Assembly (NCBI GenBank): GCA_900472295.1
Contig: UCIA01000032.1
Location: 1-64,000, forward strand
From: Hyphomicrobiales bacterium
Lineage (GTDB): Bacteria; Pseudomonadota; Alphaproteobacteria; Rhizobiales; Rhizobiaceae
Reading direction: 5' to 3'
Length of the DNA: 64,000 nt
Shown here: positions 35,968-45,185 of the stretch, one piece after another
How positions within the stretch are numbered: position 1 is the first letter of the stretch
Layout: each line of letters opens with the position of its first letter
Made by a program: the position numbers and the translations under genes
Notes under the pieces: generated by a model
Told to the model about the DNA's origin: nothing
The model's input: the letters and a program-made list of their open reading frames with translations, nothing else
The model's database searches: none

Positions 35968-36702
35968 ATGCCGGACGCATTGATATCCATCGTCATTCCC
36001 TGCAGGAACGAGGCGGCGAACCTGCCGCTTCTGATCGATGAGATCGAGGCGGCGATGGCCGGACGCGACTTTGAAATCATCGTCGTCAATGACGGTTCGA
36101 CCGACGATACCGCTGCGGTGCTTGCCGCTGAAGCCGCCAAACGTCCGTTTCCGCTTCGCCAGCTGCGGCACGAGAAATCAGCCGGCCAATCGCTTTCGGT
36201 GCGCTCCGGCGCCTGGGCGGCACGCGGCGCAATCGTCGCCACCATCGATGGCGACGGCCAGAACGACCCACAATACATTCCGGTGCTGGTCGATGCGTTG
36301 CGTCAGGCCGGCCCGGACTTCGGTGTCGCGCAAGGCCAGCGGCTGAAGCGCCGCGACAGCAAGGTGAAGCAACTGGCGTCACGCTTCGCCAATTGGCTGC
36401 GTGGCGCGATCCTGCATGACGACACCCGCGACACCGGTTGCGGCCTGAAGGCGGTGCATGCCGATATCCTGCGTAAACTGCCGTTTTTCGACGGCACGCA
36501 TCGCTTTGTTCCGGCGCTGGTCATCCAGGAAGGCTACCGCGTCGTCCATTGCGACGTCGTCGACCGCTCACGCCGCCACGGCAAGTCGAATTACGGCATC
36601 TTCGACCGCGGCCTGCAGGGCGTGCTCGATCTCGCCGGCGTCTGGTGGCTTCGGCGCAGGCGCCGCAGAATGCCAAAGGTAGAGGAAATCACGCATGGCT
36701 AA
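35968..36702 (+). CDS. GT2 glycosyltransferase, polyprenyl-phosphate sugar synthase (DPM1-like)
   Basis: 244-residue GT-A protein that should transfer a sugar from a nucleotide donor to polyprenyl phosphate. It opens with ISIVIPCRNEAANLPLLIDEIE. The DXD-type site reads TIDGDGQNDPQYIP, and RDTGCGLKAVHADILRKLPFFDGTHRF is characteristic of the DPM1/ArnC-like branch. No C-terminal membrane pair, so it is of the short soluble type. Its stop overlaps the LAB_N gene by 8 bp. The product would feed the ArnT-like transferase two genes downstream. Confidence 0.88.
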   Translation: MPDALISIVIPCRNEAANLPLLIDEIEAAMAGRDFEIIVVNDGSTDDTAAVLAAEAAKRPFPLRQLRHEKSAGQSLSVRSGAWAARGAIVATIDGDGQNDPQYIPVLVDALRQAGPDFGVAQGQRLKRRDSKVKQLASRFANWLRGAILHDDTRDTGCGLKAVHADILRKLPFFDGTHRFVPALVIQEGYRVVHCDVVDRSRRHGKSNYGIFDRGLQGVLDLAGVWWLRRRRRRMPKVEEITHG

Positions 36703-37027
36703 CGTGTTCCAGGAACTGGCGACCTGGCTGCATCAGGTGTTCGTCAAGCAGTTTGACGCCTGGATCCTGCTCGGCTTCATCGCCCAGTTCTTCTTCACCA
36801 TGCGCTTCGTCGTGCAGTGGCTTGCCTCGGAAAAGGCCAAGCGCAGCGTCGTGCCCGTCGCTTTCTGGTTCTTTTCGCTGTTCGGCGGCGGCCTGCTTTT
36901 GATCTATGCCATCGTGCGCCAGGATCCGGTGTTCATCGCCGGCCAGGCCATGGGCATGTTCATCTATGTCAGAAATCTCTGGCTCATCGCCAATGAGCGC
37001 AAGGCGGCGATGACCAAGGTCGACTGA
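36695..37027 (+). CDS. LAB_N (lipid-A-disaccharide synthase N-terminal domain-like) membrane protein
   Basis: 110-residue, three-helix inner-membrane protein of the LAB_N family: WILLGFIAQFFFTMRFVVQWLASEK, then FWFFSLFGGGLLLIYAIVRQDPVFIAGQAMGMFIYVRNL. GAGG sits 8 nt before the ATG inside the overlapping GT2 gene, indicating translational coupling. Family members often accompany DPM1-like and GT39 enzymes and may help flip or handle lipid-linked sugars; the exact role is not established. Confidence 0.87.
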   Translation: MANVFQELATWLHQVFVKQFDAWILLGFIAQFFFTMRFVVQWLASEKAKRSVVPVAFWFFSLFGGGLLLIYAIVRQDPVFIAGQAMGMFIYVRNLWLIANERKAAMTKVD

Positions 37028-37068
37028 GCGGCCCGTTCCCCCAACAATCCAGCCTGTCCGGTGTTGCA

Positions 37069-38712
37069 ATGAGCAGGAACTACATCTTTCTCTTCCTGTT
37101 CAGCCTGATGATGACGGCGTCGGGTCTGGCCTCGATGCCGCCGCTCGACCGCGACGAGCCGCGCTTCGTCCAGGCGACAAAGCAGATGACGGAGACCGGC
37201 GACTATGTCGACATCCGCTTCCAGGAGGCGTCGCGCTACCAAAAGCCGATCGGCATCTACTGGCTGCAATCGGCGGCGGTGACGCTGAGCGGCGAGGGGG
37301 CGCAGGCGCCGATCTGGATCTACCGGCTGGTCTCGGCGCTGGGCATCGCGGTCGCCGTCGTCGCAATTGCCTGGACCGGAACCAATCTGTTCAGCGCCAA
37401 TGCCGGGCTTGCCGCCGGCCTTGTCATGGCGGCGATTTTCGCCACCGCCTTCGAGGGCCGCGACGCCAAGACCGATGCAATGCTGCTTGCCTGCTGCGTT
37501 CTGGCGCAAGGCGCGCTGGCGCAGATCTATCTGGCATCGCGCCGCAACGAGCCCGTCGCCGGTCATCTGCCGTGGGTTTTCTGGGCCGCGCAGGGTGCTG
37601 CGATCCTCATCAAAGGGCCGATCGCGCCGCTACTGTCGATGCTGACGGTGCTGACACTGGTTGTTTTCGAGCGCGACTGGCGCTGGCTGGCCAAGCTGAA
37701 AGCCGGGCGCGGGCTGGTTCTGGTGCTGTTGATCGTGCTGCCGTGGCTCGCCCTCATCACCTGGAAGAGCAACGGCGCCTTCCTGCAGCAGGCCGTGGGC
37801 AAGGACATGCTGGGCAAGGTCGCGCAAGGCGAGGAATCGCACGGCCTTCCGCCCGGTTTCTACGTGCTTACCTATTGCCTGTTCATGTGGCCGTTCGGCC
37901 TGGTGGCGCTCGGCGCGGGGCTGCAGGCGCTCAACCGCCTGCGCGACGATCCGCGCCTGCGTTTCTGCCTCGCCTGGTACATCCCGTTCTGGCTCGTATT
38001 CGAGCTGATCCCGACCAAACTGCCGCATTATATGCTGCCGGCCTATCCCGGCATGGCGCTGCTCATCGGCTGGCTTTTGACATTGACGCCGCATGAGGCA
38101 AATGCGCCGCTCAGGCGCTGGCAGACATGGCTGTGGTGGGCAACCGCTTTCGGCACCGTCCTGGTTACAGCTGGCCTTGCCGTGCTGTGCATCGGCGCGC
38201 CGATCTATCTCATGAAAACCTTCTCGTGGTGGAGCGTTCCGGCTGCTGCTGCAGCGCTCGGCGCTGGCTATCTGGCTGTTTCGCGCCAGGCATTTGTGCC
38301 GCTGGTCCGCATCGGCGGAACGGCGGTTTGCGCTGGCATAACCTACGCCTTGCTGTTCGGTGTCATCGTGCCGTCACTGAAACCGCTTTGGATGAGCCGG
38401 GAGATCGAGGCGGCGGTTCGCGCCGATCGTCCCTGTGAGACGAGCGTGCTCGCTTCCGCCGAGTTTCACGAACCGAGCCTGGTTTTTCTGGTGGGCACAA
38501 AGACGGTACTGACCGATGTCGACGGGGTTGCGCAACATCTGCTTGGCGATCCGGCCTGCGCGCTGGGTCTTGCGCCGGTCGGCGACGAGAAAAGGCTGGA
38601 CGAGCTGCTGGCGGGGCAAGGCAAGAAGGCCAGCCGCGTCGCCGAAATCAATGGCATCAACTATTCGTCAGGTGATAGATTGTCGCTTGGCCTGTATCGT
38701 ATGGCCAACTGA
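37069..38712 (+). CDS. GT39/ArnT-like glycosyltransferase
   Basis: 547-residue polytopic membrane enzyme (about a dozen hydrophobic segments) of the ArnT/PMT superfamily. The first periplasmic loop holds the signature PPLDRDEPRFVQATKQMTETGDYV, where the DE pair is the catalytic-site acidic motif. It should transfer a sugar from a polyprenyl-phosphate carrier, presumably made by the GT2 enzyme 35968-36702, onto lipid A or another envelope acceptor. A C-terminal periplasmic region follows the last helix. Confidence 0.88.
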   Translation: MSRNYIFLFLFSLMMTASGLASMPPLDRDEPRFVQATKQMTETGDYVDIRFQEASRYQKPIGIYWLQSAAVTLSGEGAQAPIWIYRLVSALGIAVAVVAIAWTGTNLFSANAGLAAGLVMAAIFATAFEGRDAKTDAMLLACCVLAQGALAQIYLASRRNEPVAGHLPWVFWAAQGAAILIKGPIAPLLSMLTVLTLVVFERDWRWLAKLKAGRGLVLVLLIVLPWLALITWKSNGAFLQQAVGKDMLGKVAQGEESHGLPPGFYVLTYCLFMWPFGLVALGAGLQALNRLRDDPRLRFCLAWYIPFWLVFELIPTKLPHYMLPAYPGMALLIGWLLTLTPHEANAPLRRWQTWLWWATAFGTVLVTAGLAVLCIGAPIYLMKTFSWWSVPAAAAALGAGYLAVSRQAFVPLVRIGGTAVCAGITYALLFGVIVPSLKPLWMSREIEAAVRADRPCETSVLASAEFHEPSLVFLVGTKTVLTDVDGVAQHLLGDPACALGLAPVGDEKRLDELLAGQGKKASRVAEINGINYSSGDRLSLGLYRMAN

Positions 38713-38742
38713 GACCTCTTCGATCACCGCTTCGAGCCCCGC

Positions 38743-39633
38743 ATGTTGATGAAGTCGCCGTCGCGTGCCGCAACACCTGCTGCCTTGCTCCGGCAGTCTC
38801 TCAGCAATTTCCGCGATACGTTCCGGATTTTTCGCTACCGCCTGGCAACGCGCCCGGCCCGCTACCCCACAATCCAGTGGTCGGTCTGGGCTGTGGCCTG
38901 GCTACTGCTGACCATAGCGGTGTCGATGCGTTTCGATCATCTTGCAGGGTCCATGGCGACGCAGTGGGCTTTGGGCTCGACCCGTCTCTCCCGGATCGCC
39001 GAGTTTTTCACCTTCTTTGGCCTGGGCGGCTGGTACCTCATCCCGTCGGCCCTGGTGCTGATTGCAGCAAATCTGACGGACTGGCGCAGCCTTTCCAGGC
39101 GTGCGCGCATGGCGGCCTACAACTGGACCTGCTTTGCCTTCATGGTCATAGGTTCGGTCGGGCTCTCGGCGCTGGTCGTCAATGTGCTGAAATATGGCAT
39201 CGGGCGCGCCAGGCCGATGAATTTCGAAAAGCTCGGCGATCTGTCGCTGCATCCTCTTTCCATGGACGCGCGCTTCGCCAGCTTCCCGTCCGGCCATGCC
39301 ACGACCATGGGCGTCATTTTCGGCATAGCGCTGCTGTTGTTGCCACAGCGCAGATGGTTGCTGCTGGCCGCGACCTTGTCGGTCGCATCGACGCGGATCT
39401 TTATCGGCGCGCACTATCCGAGCGACACCGTCGCCGGATTCGGTCTTGGCTGTGCTGTTGCCATCGTCTGCGCGATGGTGCTTGGCCGGCTGGGGTGTAT
39501 CTTCCGCTACACGACGGTGGGATTGCCGGTGGCAAAAACCACGTTCAGGCTGTTCCGAGCCCGGAAACCGGAACGCACCGATGCGGCGCGGAAAACGAAT
39601 TTCGACATTGGGCCAACGCCCGCAAGCACTTGA
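38743..39633 (+). CDS. PAP2-superfamily membrane phosphatase
   Basis: 296-residue membrane phosphatase with the three PAP2 motifs intact: KYGIGRARP (KxxxxxxRP), FPSGHATT (PSGH) and STRIFIGAHYPSDTVAG (SRxxxxxHxxxD-like). It carries a positively charged C-terminal tail. Members include LpxE/LpxF lipid A phosphatases and undecaprenyl-pyrophosphate phosphatases. Its position after GT2-LAB_N-GT39 suggests removal of phosphate from lipid A or recycling of the polyprenyl carrier. Confidence 0.87.
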   Translation: MLMKSPSRAATPAALLRQSLSNFRDTFRIFRYRLATRPARYPTIQWSVWAVAWLLLTIAVSMRFDHLAGSMATQWALGSTRLSRIAEFFTFFGLGGWYLIPSALVLIAANLTDWRSLSRRARMAAYNWTCFAFMVIGSVGLSALVVNVLKYGIGRARPMNFEKLGDLSLHPLSMDARFASFPSGHATTMGVIFGIALLLLPQRRWLLLAATLSVASTRIFIGAHYPSDTVAGFGLGCAVAIVCAMVLGRLGCIFRYTTVGLPVAKTTFRLFRARKPERTDAARKTNFDIGPTPAST

Positions 39634-39649
39634 ACTGCCGGCGTTCCGG

Positions 39650-40300
39650 CTAGTTGCCGTCGATGCCGCCCCAGCTGCGCACCAGCCGGGCCATATCGTC
39701 CGCGCCGGCGGCTTCCTTCTCAAGCCCTTCGGCGACACCGACGCGATCGGCCACAGGCCGGTTCTGGCTGACTTTCCATTTGCCGCTGACCTCGGCGATC
39801 TCGATTTCCAGCCCGATAATGCCCTTGATCTGCGACTGGATGAAGGTCGGCGGAGCATCGGTCACCGCCCAGGGCGCCTCGCGGCTGCCTTCCTGCGACA
39901 GCGTCAGATCGGCAATCTGCTGTGCGATCCAGGCGGTATCCTCGATCACCTTGACCGTTCCGCGTACCTGAACGATGGCATAGTTCCAGGTCGGCACGAC
40001 CTTGCCGGTCTCGCGCTTGGTCTCGTACCAGGACGGCGTCACATAGGCGTCGGCGCCCTGGAACACGACAAGCACCGGCCATGTCGGATTGTCGGCCAAC
40101 TGACGCCATTGCGGGTTGGCCTTGGCCAGATGCGCGCGCAGGCGGCCGTTCGGCCCTGCCTCGGCATCGAGCAGGAAGGGAATGGCGTTGGCGACAGGCC
40201 CGTCGACGCCATTGGAGATCAGCAGTCCCAGCGGATGCGCCCGGATCAGCCCGTGCAGGACGTCCTGCCGGGTCTCTATGAAATGAGGAGGTTGGTACAT
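39650..40300 (-). CDS. PaiB-family FMN-binding protein
   Basis: 216-residue split-barrel flavoprotein of the PaiB group (first described in Bacillus as a transcriptional regulator of sporulation and protease genes). The N-terminus MYQPPHFIETRQDVLHGLIRAHPLGLL and the segment SWYETKRETGKVVPTWNYAIVQVRG are diagnostic. The ATG at 40300 is preferred over 40345 because it gives the family start. Convergent with the PAP2 gene. Function outside Bacillus is unclear. Confidence 0.9.
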   Translation of the reverse strand: MYQPPHFIETRQDVLHGLIRAHPLGLLISNGVDGPVANAIPFLLDAEAGPNGRLRAHLAKANPQWRQLADNPTWPVLVVFQGADAYVTPSWYETKRETGKVVPTWNYAIVQVRGTVKVIEDTAWIAQQIADLTLSQEGSREAPWAVTDAPPTFIQSQIKGIIGLEIEIAEVSGKWKVSQNRPVADRVGVAEGLEKEAAGADDMARLVRSWGGIDGN

Positions 40301-40467
40301 GATCGGTTCATGCCTTCTTCGGCCAGCTGAACCGGCATTGTGCACCGTTCAGCCAAGCCGCGCCACATGTCAGGCTGGCTTCACCGTCTGGATCAGCCGA
40401 GACGGGCATTGTCGCGCCCGTCATGGGCACGACTGTGCATGGCATCAGATCAGGATTTTGTTCTGAC

Positions 40468-40511
40468 GCAATTCCGGACGGAAAACCGTTCTACACTTTT
40501 CCTAGAATTGC
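40468..40511. repeat. Rhizobiales-type hairpin repeat (copy B)
   Basis: Outer arms GCAATTC (40468-40474) and GAATTGC (40505-40511), inner arms GGAAAA (40480-40485) and TTTTCC (40497-40502), loop CCGTTCTACAC. The core matches copy A at 22453-22495 but both arm pairs differ and remain complementary. It begins 3 bp beyond the hydrolase stop codon and could act as its transcript 3' end. Confidence 0.75.
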
Positions 40512-40513
40512 TC

Positions 40514-41188
40514 TTAGCGCAGCCGCTTCGGCCGCGGATCGGACAATTCGCCGGCAAGCCGCCGGTCGAGATAGTCGGCGCATTCCTCGAGCAGCAGCTC
40601 GGCATCGTTGGCGAAGAAATGGTTGGCGCCGGGCAAGGTCTTCTGCGTGATGGTGATGCCCTTTTGCGTGTGCAGCTTGTCGACCAGGCCCTGCACATCC
40701 TTGGGCGGCGCCACCTTGTCGGCATCGCCATGGATGATTAGGCCCGATGACGGGCAGGGCGCCAGGAACGAGAAATCATAGGTGTTGGGCTGCGGCGCGA
40801 TCGAGATGAAACCTTCGATCTCGGGACGGCGCATCAGAAGCTGCATGCCGATCCACGAACCGAAGGAATAGCCGGCGACCCAGCAGCTCTTGGAATCCGG
40901 ATGCAGCGACTGCACCCAGTCGAGGGCTGCGGCGGCATCCGACAACTCGCCGGTGCCGTGGTCGAACTCGCCCTGGCTGCGGCCGATGCCGCGGAAATTG
41001 AAGCGAAGCGTGGTAAAATCGCGCTTCTGGAACATATAGAAAAGGTCATAGACGATCTTGTTGTTCATCGTGCCGCCGAACTGCGGATGCGGGTGCAGCA
41101 CGATGGCAATCGGCGCGCTCTTTTCCTTGGAAGGCTGGTAGCGGCCCTCCAGGCGACCGGCCGGACCGGTGAAAATGACCTCAGGCAT
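40514..41188 (-). CDS. Small alpha/beta hydrolase
   Basis: 224-residue cytoplasmic serine hydrolase. Nucleophile elbow GYSFGSW, acid residue in LIIHGDADKVAP and His in PGANHFF give a full catalytic triad. HPHPQFGGTMNNKIVYDLFYMF near the N-terminus holds the oxyanion region and is typical of this bacterial subgroup. ATG at 41188 is chosen because GGAG lies 7 nt upstream; a longer frame to 41293 adds an unlikely basic leader. It diverges from the suf operon and its upstream region contains the same iron-box candidate. Confidence 0.88.
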   Translation of the reverse strand: MPEVIFTGPAGRLEGRYQPSKEKSAPIAIVLHPHPQFGGTMNNKIVYDLFYMFQKRDFTTLRFNFRGIGRSQGEFDHGTGELSDAAAALDWVQSLHPDSKSCWVAGYSFGSWIGMQLLMRRPEIEGFISIAPQPNTYDFSFLAPCPSSGLIIHGDADKVAPPKDVQGLVDKLHTQKGITITQKTLPGANHFFANDAELLLEECADYLDRRLAGELSDPRPKRLR

Positions 41189-41263
41189 AAAATACTCCAC
41201 TTGGCATACGAATGCGCGGCGCCCGGAACAACTCTTCCTCTGGCCTTGACGCAGGGCGAGCGT

Positions 41264-41295
41264 CTTCTTAGAAGCTAGTTTAGAATTGTTCAAAA
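41264..41295 (+). promoter_or_regulatory. Candidate Irr/ICE iron-control box upstream of the suf operon
   Basis: TTTAGAA-TTG-TTCAAAA at 41279-41295 differs by one base from a perfect inverted repeat TTTAGAA-N3-TTCTAAA, the pattern reported for Irr (ICE) boxes in Rhizobiales. A second palindrome, CTTCTTAGAAG, lies just before it at 41264-41274. It is 135 bp upstream of the sufS2 start and 91 bp upstream of the divergent hydrolase. Suf operons are known Irr/RirA targets in rhizobia. Confidence 0.65.
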
Positions 41296-41429
41296 CTGGG
41301 TGGCCAAACGCAATCGTTCGTCCATCCGCGCCGCAAGCCGCGTAAATAGGACGGCTCGCCTTGCAAATTCAAGGAAATAACGCGCTACCCTTGGCGATTG
41401 GCTTTTTGACGGGACCGATTGAAACGAAA

Positions 41430-42593
41430 ATGGCCGCAGCACGCGCCTATCTCGACTACAACGCCAGCGCGCCGCTCATTGCAGAGGCGCGCGAGGCGAT
41501 GCTTGCCGCGCTCGATCTCGCTGCCAATCCGTCGTCGGTGCACGCGGAAGGGCGCGCGGCACGGCGCCTGATTGACACTGCCCGGCGCGATGTCGCGGCA
41601 CTGGTCAACGCCAAGCCCGAACATGTCGTCTTTACCTCCGGCGCGACCGAGGCCGCCTCGACGCTTCTGACGCCGGACTGGCAGATGGGCCGCGGCGCGG
41701 TGCGCATCAGCCGGCTCTATGTCTGCGAAGCCGATCACCCCTGCCTGCTCAATGGCGGCCGTTTCCCGGAGTCTCAGGTTTCGCGGATCGGCCTCGATGC
41801 AAACGGCATCGCCGATCTCACGCAGCTGACGGCGGCACTCACCAGCCATGACAAGGCCGACGGCCTGCCGCTGGTGGCGATCCATGCCGCCAACAACGAG
41901 ACCGGCGTCATCCAGCCGATCGAGGCCATTGCCGCAATCGTCAAGGCGGCGGGCGGCATTCTGGTGGTCGATGCGGTGCAGGCGGCGGGCCGCATTTCCA
42001 TAGACATGTCAGCGCCTTACGCCGACTATTTGATTCTGTCGTCGCACAAGATCGGCGGTCCCAAGGGCGTCGGCGCCATCGTTGCTGCGGCCGATCTGAT
42101 GATGCCGAAGCCGCTGATCAATGGCGGCGGCCAGGAAAAGGGCCATCGCGGCGGCACCGAAAACCTCGCTTCCATCGCCGGTTTCGGCGCGGCGGCGCGC
42201 CAGGCTCTGGCCGGTTTGAACGACATCGACGCGATCGCGCAGCGCCGCGACGAGGTCGAGACAACAGTCAAAACACTGGTGCCGGACGCAGAAATCTTCG
42301 GAACCGGCGCGCCAAGGCTTGCCAACACGACATTCTTCGCTATTCCCGGCATCAAGGCCGAAACGGCGCAGATCGCCTTCGATCTGGCTGGCGTAGCGCT
42401 GTCGGCGGGATCGGCCTGTTCGTCGGGCAAGGTCGGTCCGAGCCATGTGCTGAAGGCCATGGGTTATGGTGACAGCCTTGGAGCTTTGCGCGTGTCCATT
42501 GGGCACGCCACGAGCGCCGGGGACATGGAACTGTTCCGCGCAGCACTTGCTGGAATTGCCCAGCGCCGTGCGGGCAGGGAAAAAGCCGCCTGA
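41430..42593 (+). CDS. sufS2: Cysteine desulfurase, NifS/IscS-like, first gene of the suf operon
   Basis: 387-residue PLP enzyme that takes sulfur from cysteine for Fe-S cluster assembly. Group I features: YLDYNASAPL near the start, the PLP lysine in SSHKIGGPKG, and the catalytic Cys330 in a loop SAGSACSSGKVGPSHVL. The ATG at 41430 is used; an in-frame start at 41361 adds 23 residues. The gene order desulfurase-sufB-C-D-S-X-A matches the rhizobial sufS2BCDS1XA operon, hence the symbol. Confidence 0.9.
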   Translation: MAAARAYLDYNASAPLIAEAREAMLAALDLAANPSSVHAEGRAARRLIDTARRDVAALVNAKPEHVVFTSGATEAASTLLTPDWQMGRGAVRISRLYVCEADHPCLLNGGRFPESQVSRIGLDANGIADLTQLTAALTSHDKADGLPLVAIHAANNETGVIQPIEAIAAIVKAAGGILVVDAVQAAGRISIDMSAPYADYLILSSHKIGGPKGVGAIVAAADLMMPKPLINGGGQEKGHRGGTENLASIAGFGAAARQALAGLNDIDAIAQRRDEVETTVKTLVPDAEIFGTGAPRLANTTFFAIPGIKAETAQIAFDLAGVALSAGSACSSGKVGPSHVLKAMGYGDSLGALRVSIGHATSAGDMELFRAALAGIAQRRAGREKAA

Positions 42594-42781
42594 GGGTGGT
42601 GACAATGAACTCAGGCCTCGCGGCCTGGTAGAGCCGTGCGTTTCATGTTGGCCGGGTGAATTCCCGGTCGAGACGCACTATATGGAACTTACGCCGCCTT
42701 CGGCGCCTCCAGGGGCAGCCGTGGCGATGCCATAGTTTGAAAACTGTCGGGCCTTGACCCCGGCGTGGATGGAGAACGCTT
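42594..42781. other. Gap between sufS2 and sufB
   Basis: 188 bp with a short hairpin (AGGCC-TCGC-GGCCT at about 42613) and no gene. GGAGAAC just before the sufB ATG is its ribosome site. Confidence 0.5.
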
Positions 42782-44299
<1,518 letters not shown>

Positions 44300-44342
44300 T
44301 GGGTGGAATTGCTGCTTCGCGCATGCGTAGCGTAGGCTCAGC

Positions 44343-44448
44343 GCCGTCATCCTCGGGCTTGTCCCGAGGATCTGCCGAAGTACGAGACTATGGTGCGACC
44401 ACGATCAAGAGGCCCGTAGATCCTCGGGACAAGCCCGAGGATGACGGC
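44343..44448. repeat. Long palindromic repeat (copy 1) between sufB and the GIY-YIG gene
   Basis: Two perfectly complementary 31-bp arms, 44343-44373 and 44418-44448, flank a 44-bp spacer. Each arm itself contains a smaller palindrome (CCTCGGG-CTTGT-CCCGAGG). The same arms occur at 47241-47346. I recognise this sequence as a dispersed repeat in several alphaproteobacteria. The GIY-YIG start codon lies 15 bp after the right arm. Confidence 0.9.
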
Positions 44449-44462
44449 CGGTCTGGAGGACG

Positions 44463-44804
44463 ATGACAGGCTTTGTCTACATGATGTCCGACAAGCCGCG
44501 TGGCGTTATCTACATTGGGGTAACCAGTGATTTGCACGGACGCGTGTGGGAACACCGCAACGATGTCCACCGAGGTTTTACGTCGAAATACAAGGCAAAG
44601 AATCTGGTCTGGTTCGAACGGCATCCGAATATCGTCCTCGCGATCCGGCGCGAGAAGTCCCTAAAACGCTATCGACGCGAATGGAAGACAAACCTGATTG
44701 AAGGCCTGAACCCGACTTGGCTGGATTTGTACGAAAGCATTGATGAGGTTGAAAACGTCTATCGGCCTCATCCGAACACGAAAATGTGGAATGACTACAA
44801 TTGA
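44463..44804 (+). CDS. GIY-YIG nuclease-superfamily small protein
   Basis: 113-residue single-domain protein of the UPF0213/YhbQ-like group. The GIY motif reads FVYMM, the YIG motif IYIGVTSDLHGRVWEHRN with the conserved Arg27, and AIRREKSLKRYRREWKTNLIE matches the domain end. No DNA-binding domain is attached. It lies inside the suf operon, directly downstream of a palindromic repeat, which is an unusual place. Cellular role unknown; a repeat-linked or recently inserted gene is possible. Confidence 0.87.
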   Translation: MTGFVYMMSDKPRGVIYIGVTSDLHGRVWEHRNDVHRGFTSKYKAKNLVWFERHPNIVLAIRREKSLKRYRREWKTNLIEGLNPTWLDLYESIDEVENVYRPHPNTKMWNDYN

Positions 44805-44944
44805 GCATCTTCACGAACCGCATGGGCGTTTAGGCGTTCGGATGGGCAATGCGATGGACACAGGAAGGATAGCGACCCCTCAGGCGTTCAGGACCGTGCG
44901 CAAGGCACGGAATGAAACTGAACGTTTGAAAGGAAGTTCAAGTG

Positions 44945-45106
44945 ATGGATGCGGTTCCGATCGTTTTTTACGCTTTGGTGTGCGGCGCGCTTGGCGCGGT
45001 CGCACCCTCTATCCAGTCGACGCCGCGCCGGATGGCGGCGGGCGCCGTGACCGGGCTGGCCTCGGCAATTGTACTGCCGTTTCTGCGCGGCATCTTTGGT
45101 ACGTAG
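44945..45106 (+). CDS. 53-residue hydrophobic membrane protein between sufB and sufC
   Basis: Short ORF with an ATG preceded by AAAGGAAG (9 nt away). The peptide MDAVPIVFYALVCGALGAVA, a polar turn QSTPRRMA, and a second hydrophobic stretch VTGLASAIVLPFLRGIFG predict a two-helix hairpin in the membrane. It runs in the operon direction and ends 79 bp before sufC. I do not recognise a family. The good ribosome site and the hydrophobic pattern support it as a real gene, but conservation must decide. Confidence 0.6.
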   Translation: MDAVPIVFYALVCGALGAVAPSIQSTPRRMAAGAVTGLASAIVLPFLRGIFGT

Positions 45107-45185
45107 GCAGATTGCGGATGTCGGTCCGGTTGATGGGATCGACATCCGGTTTCTGCCGGAAGCAATGACTAGGTGAAAGAAGAAA

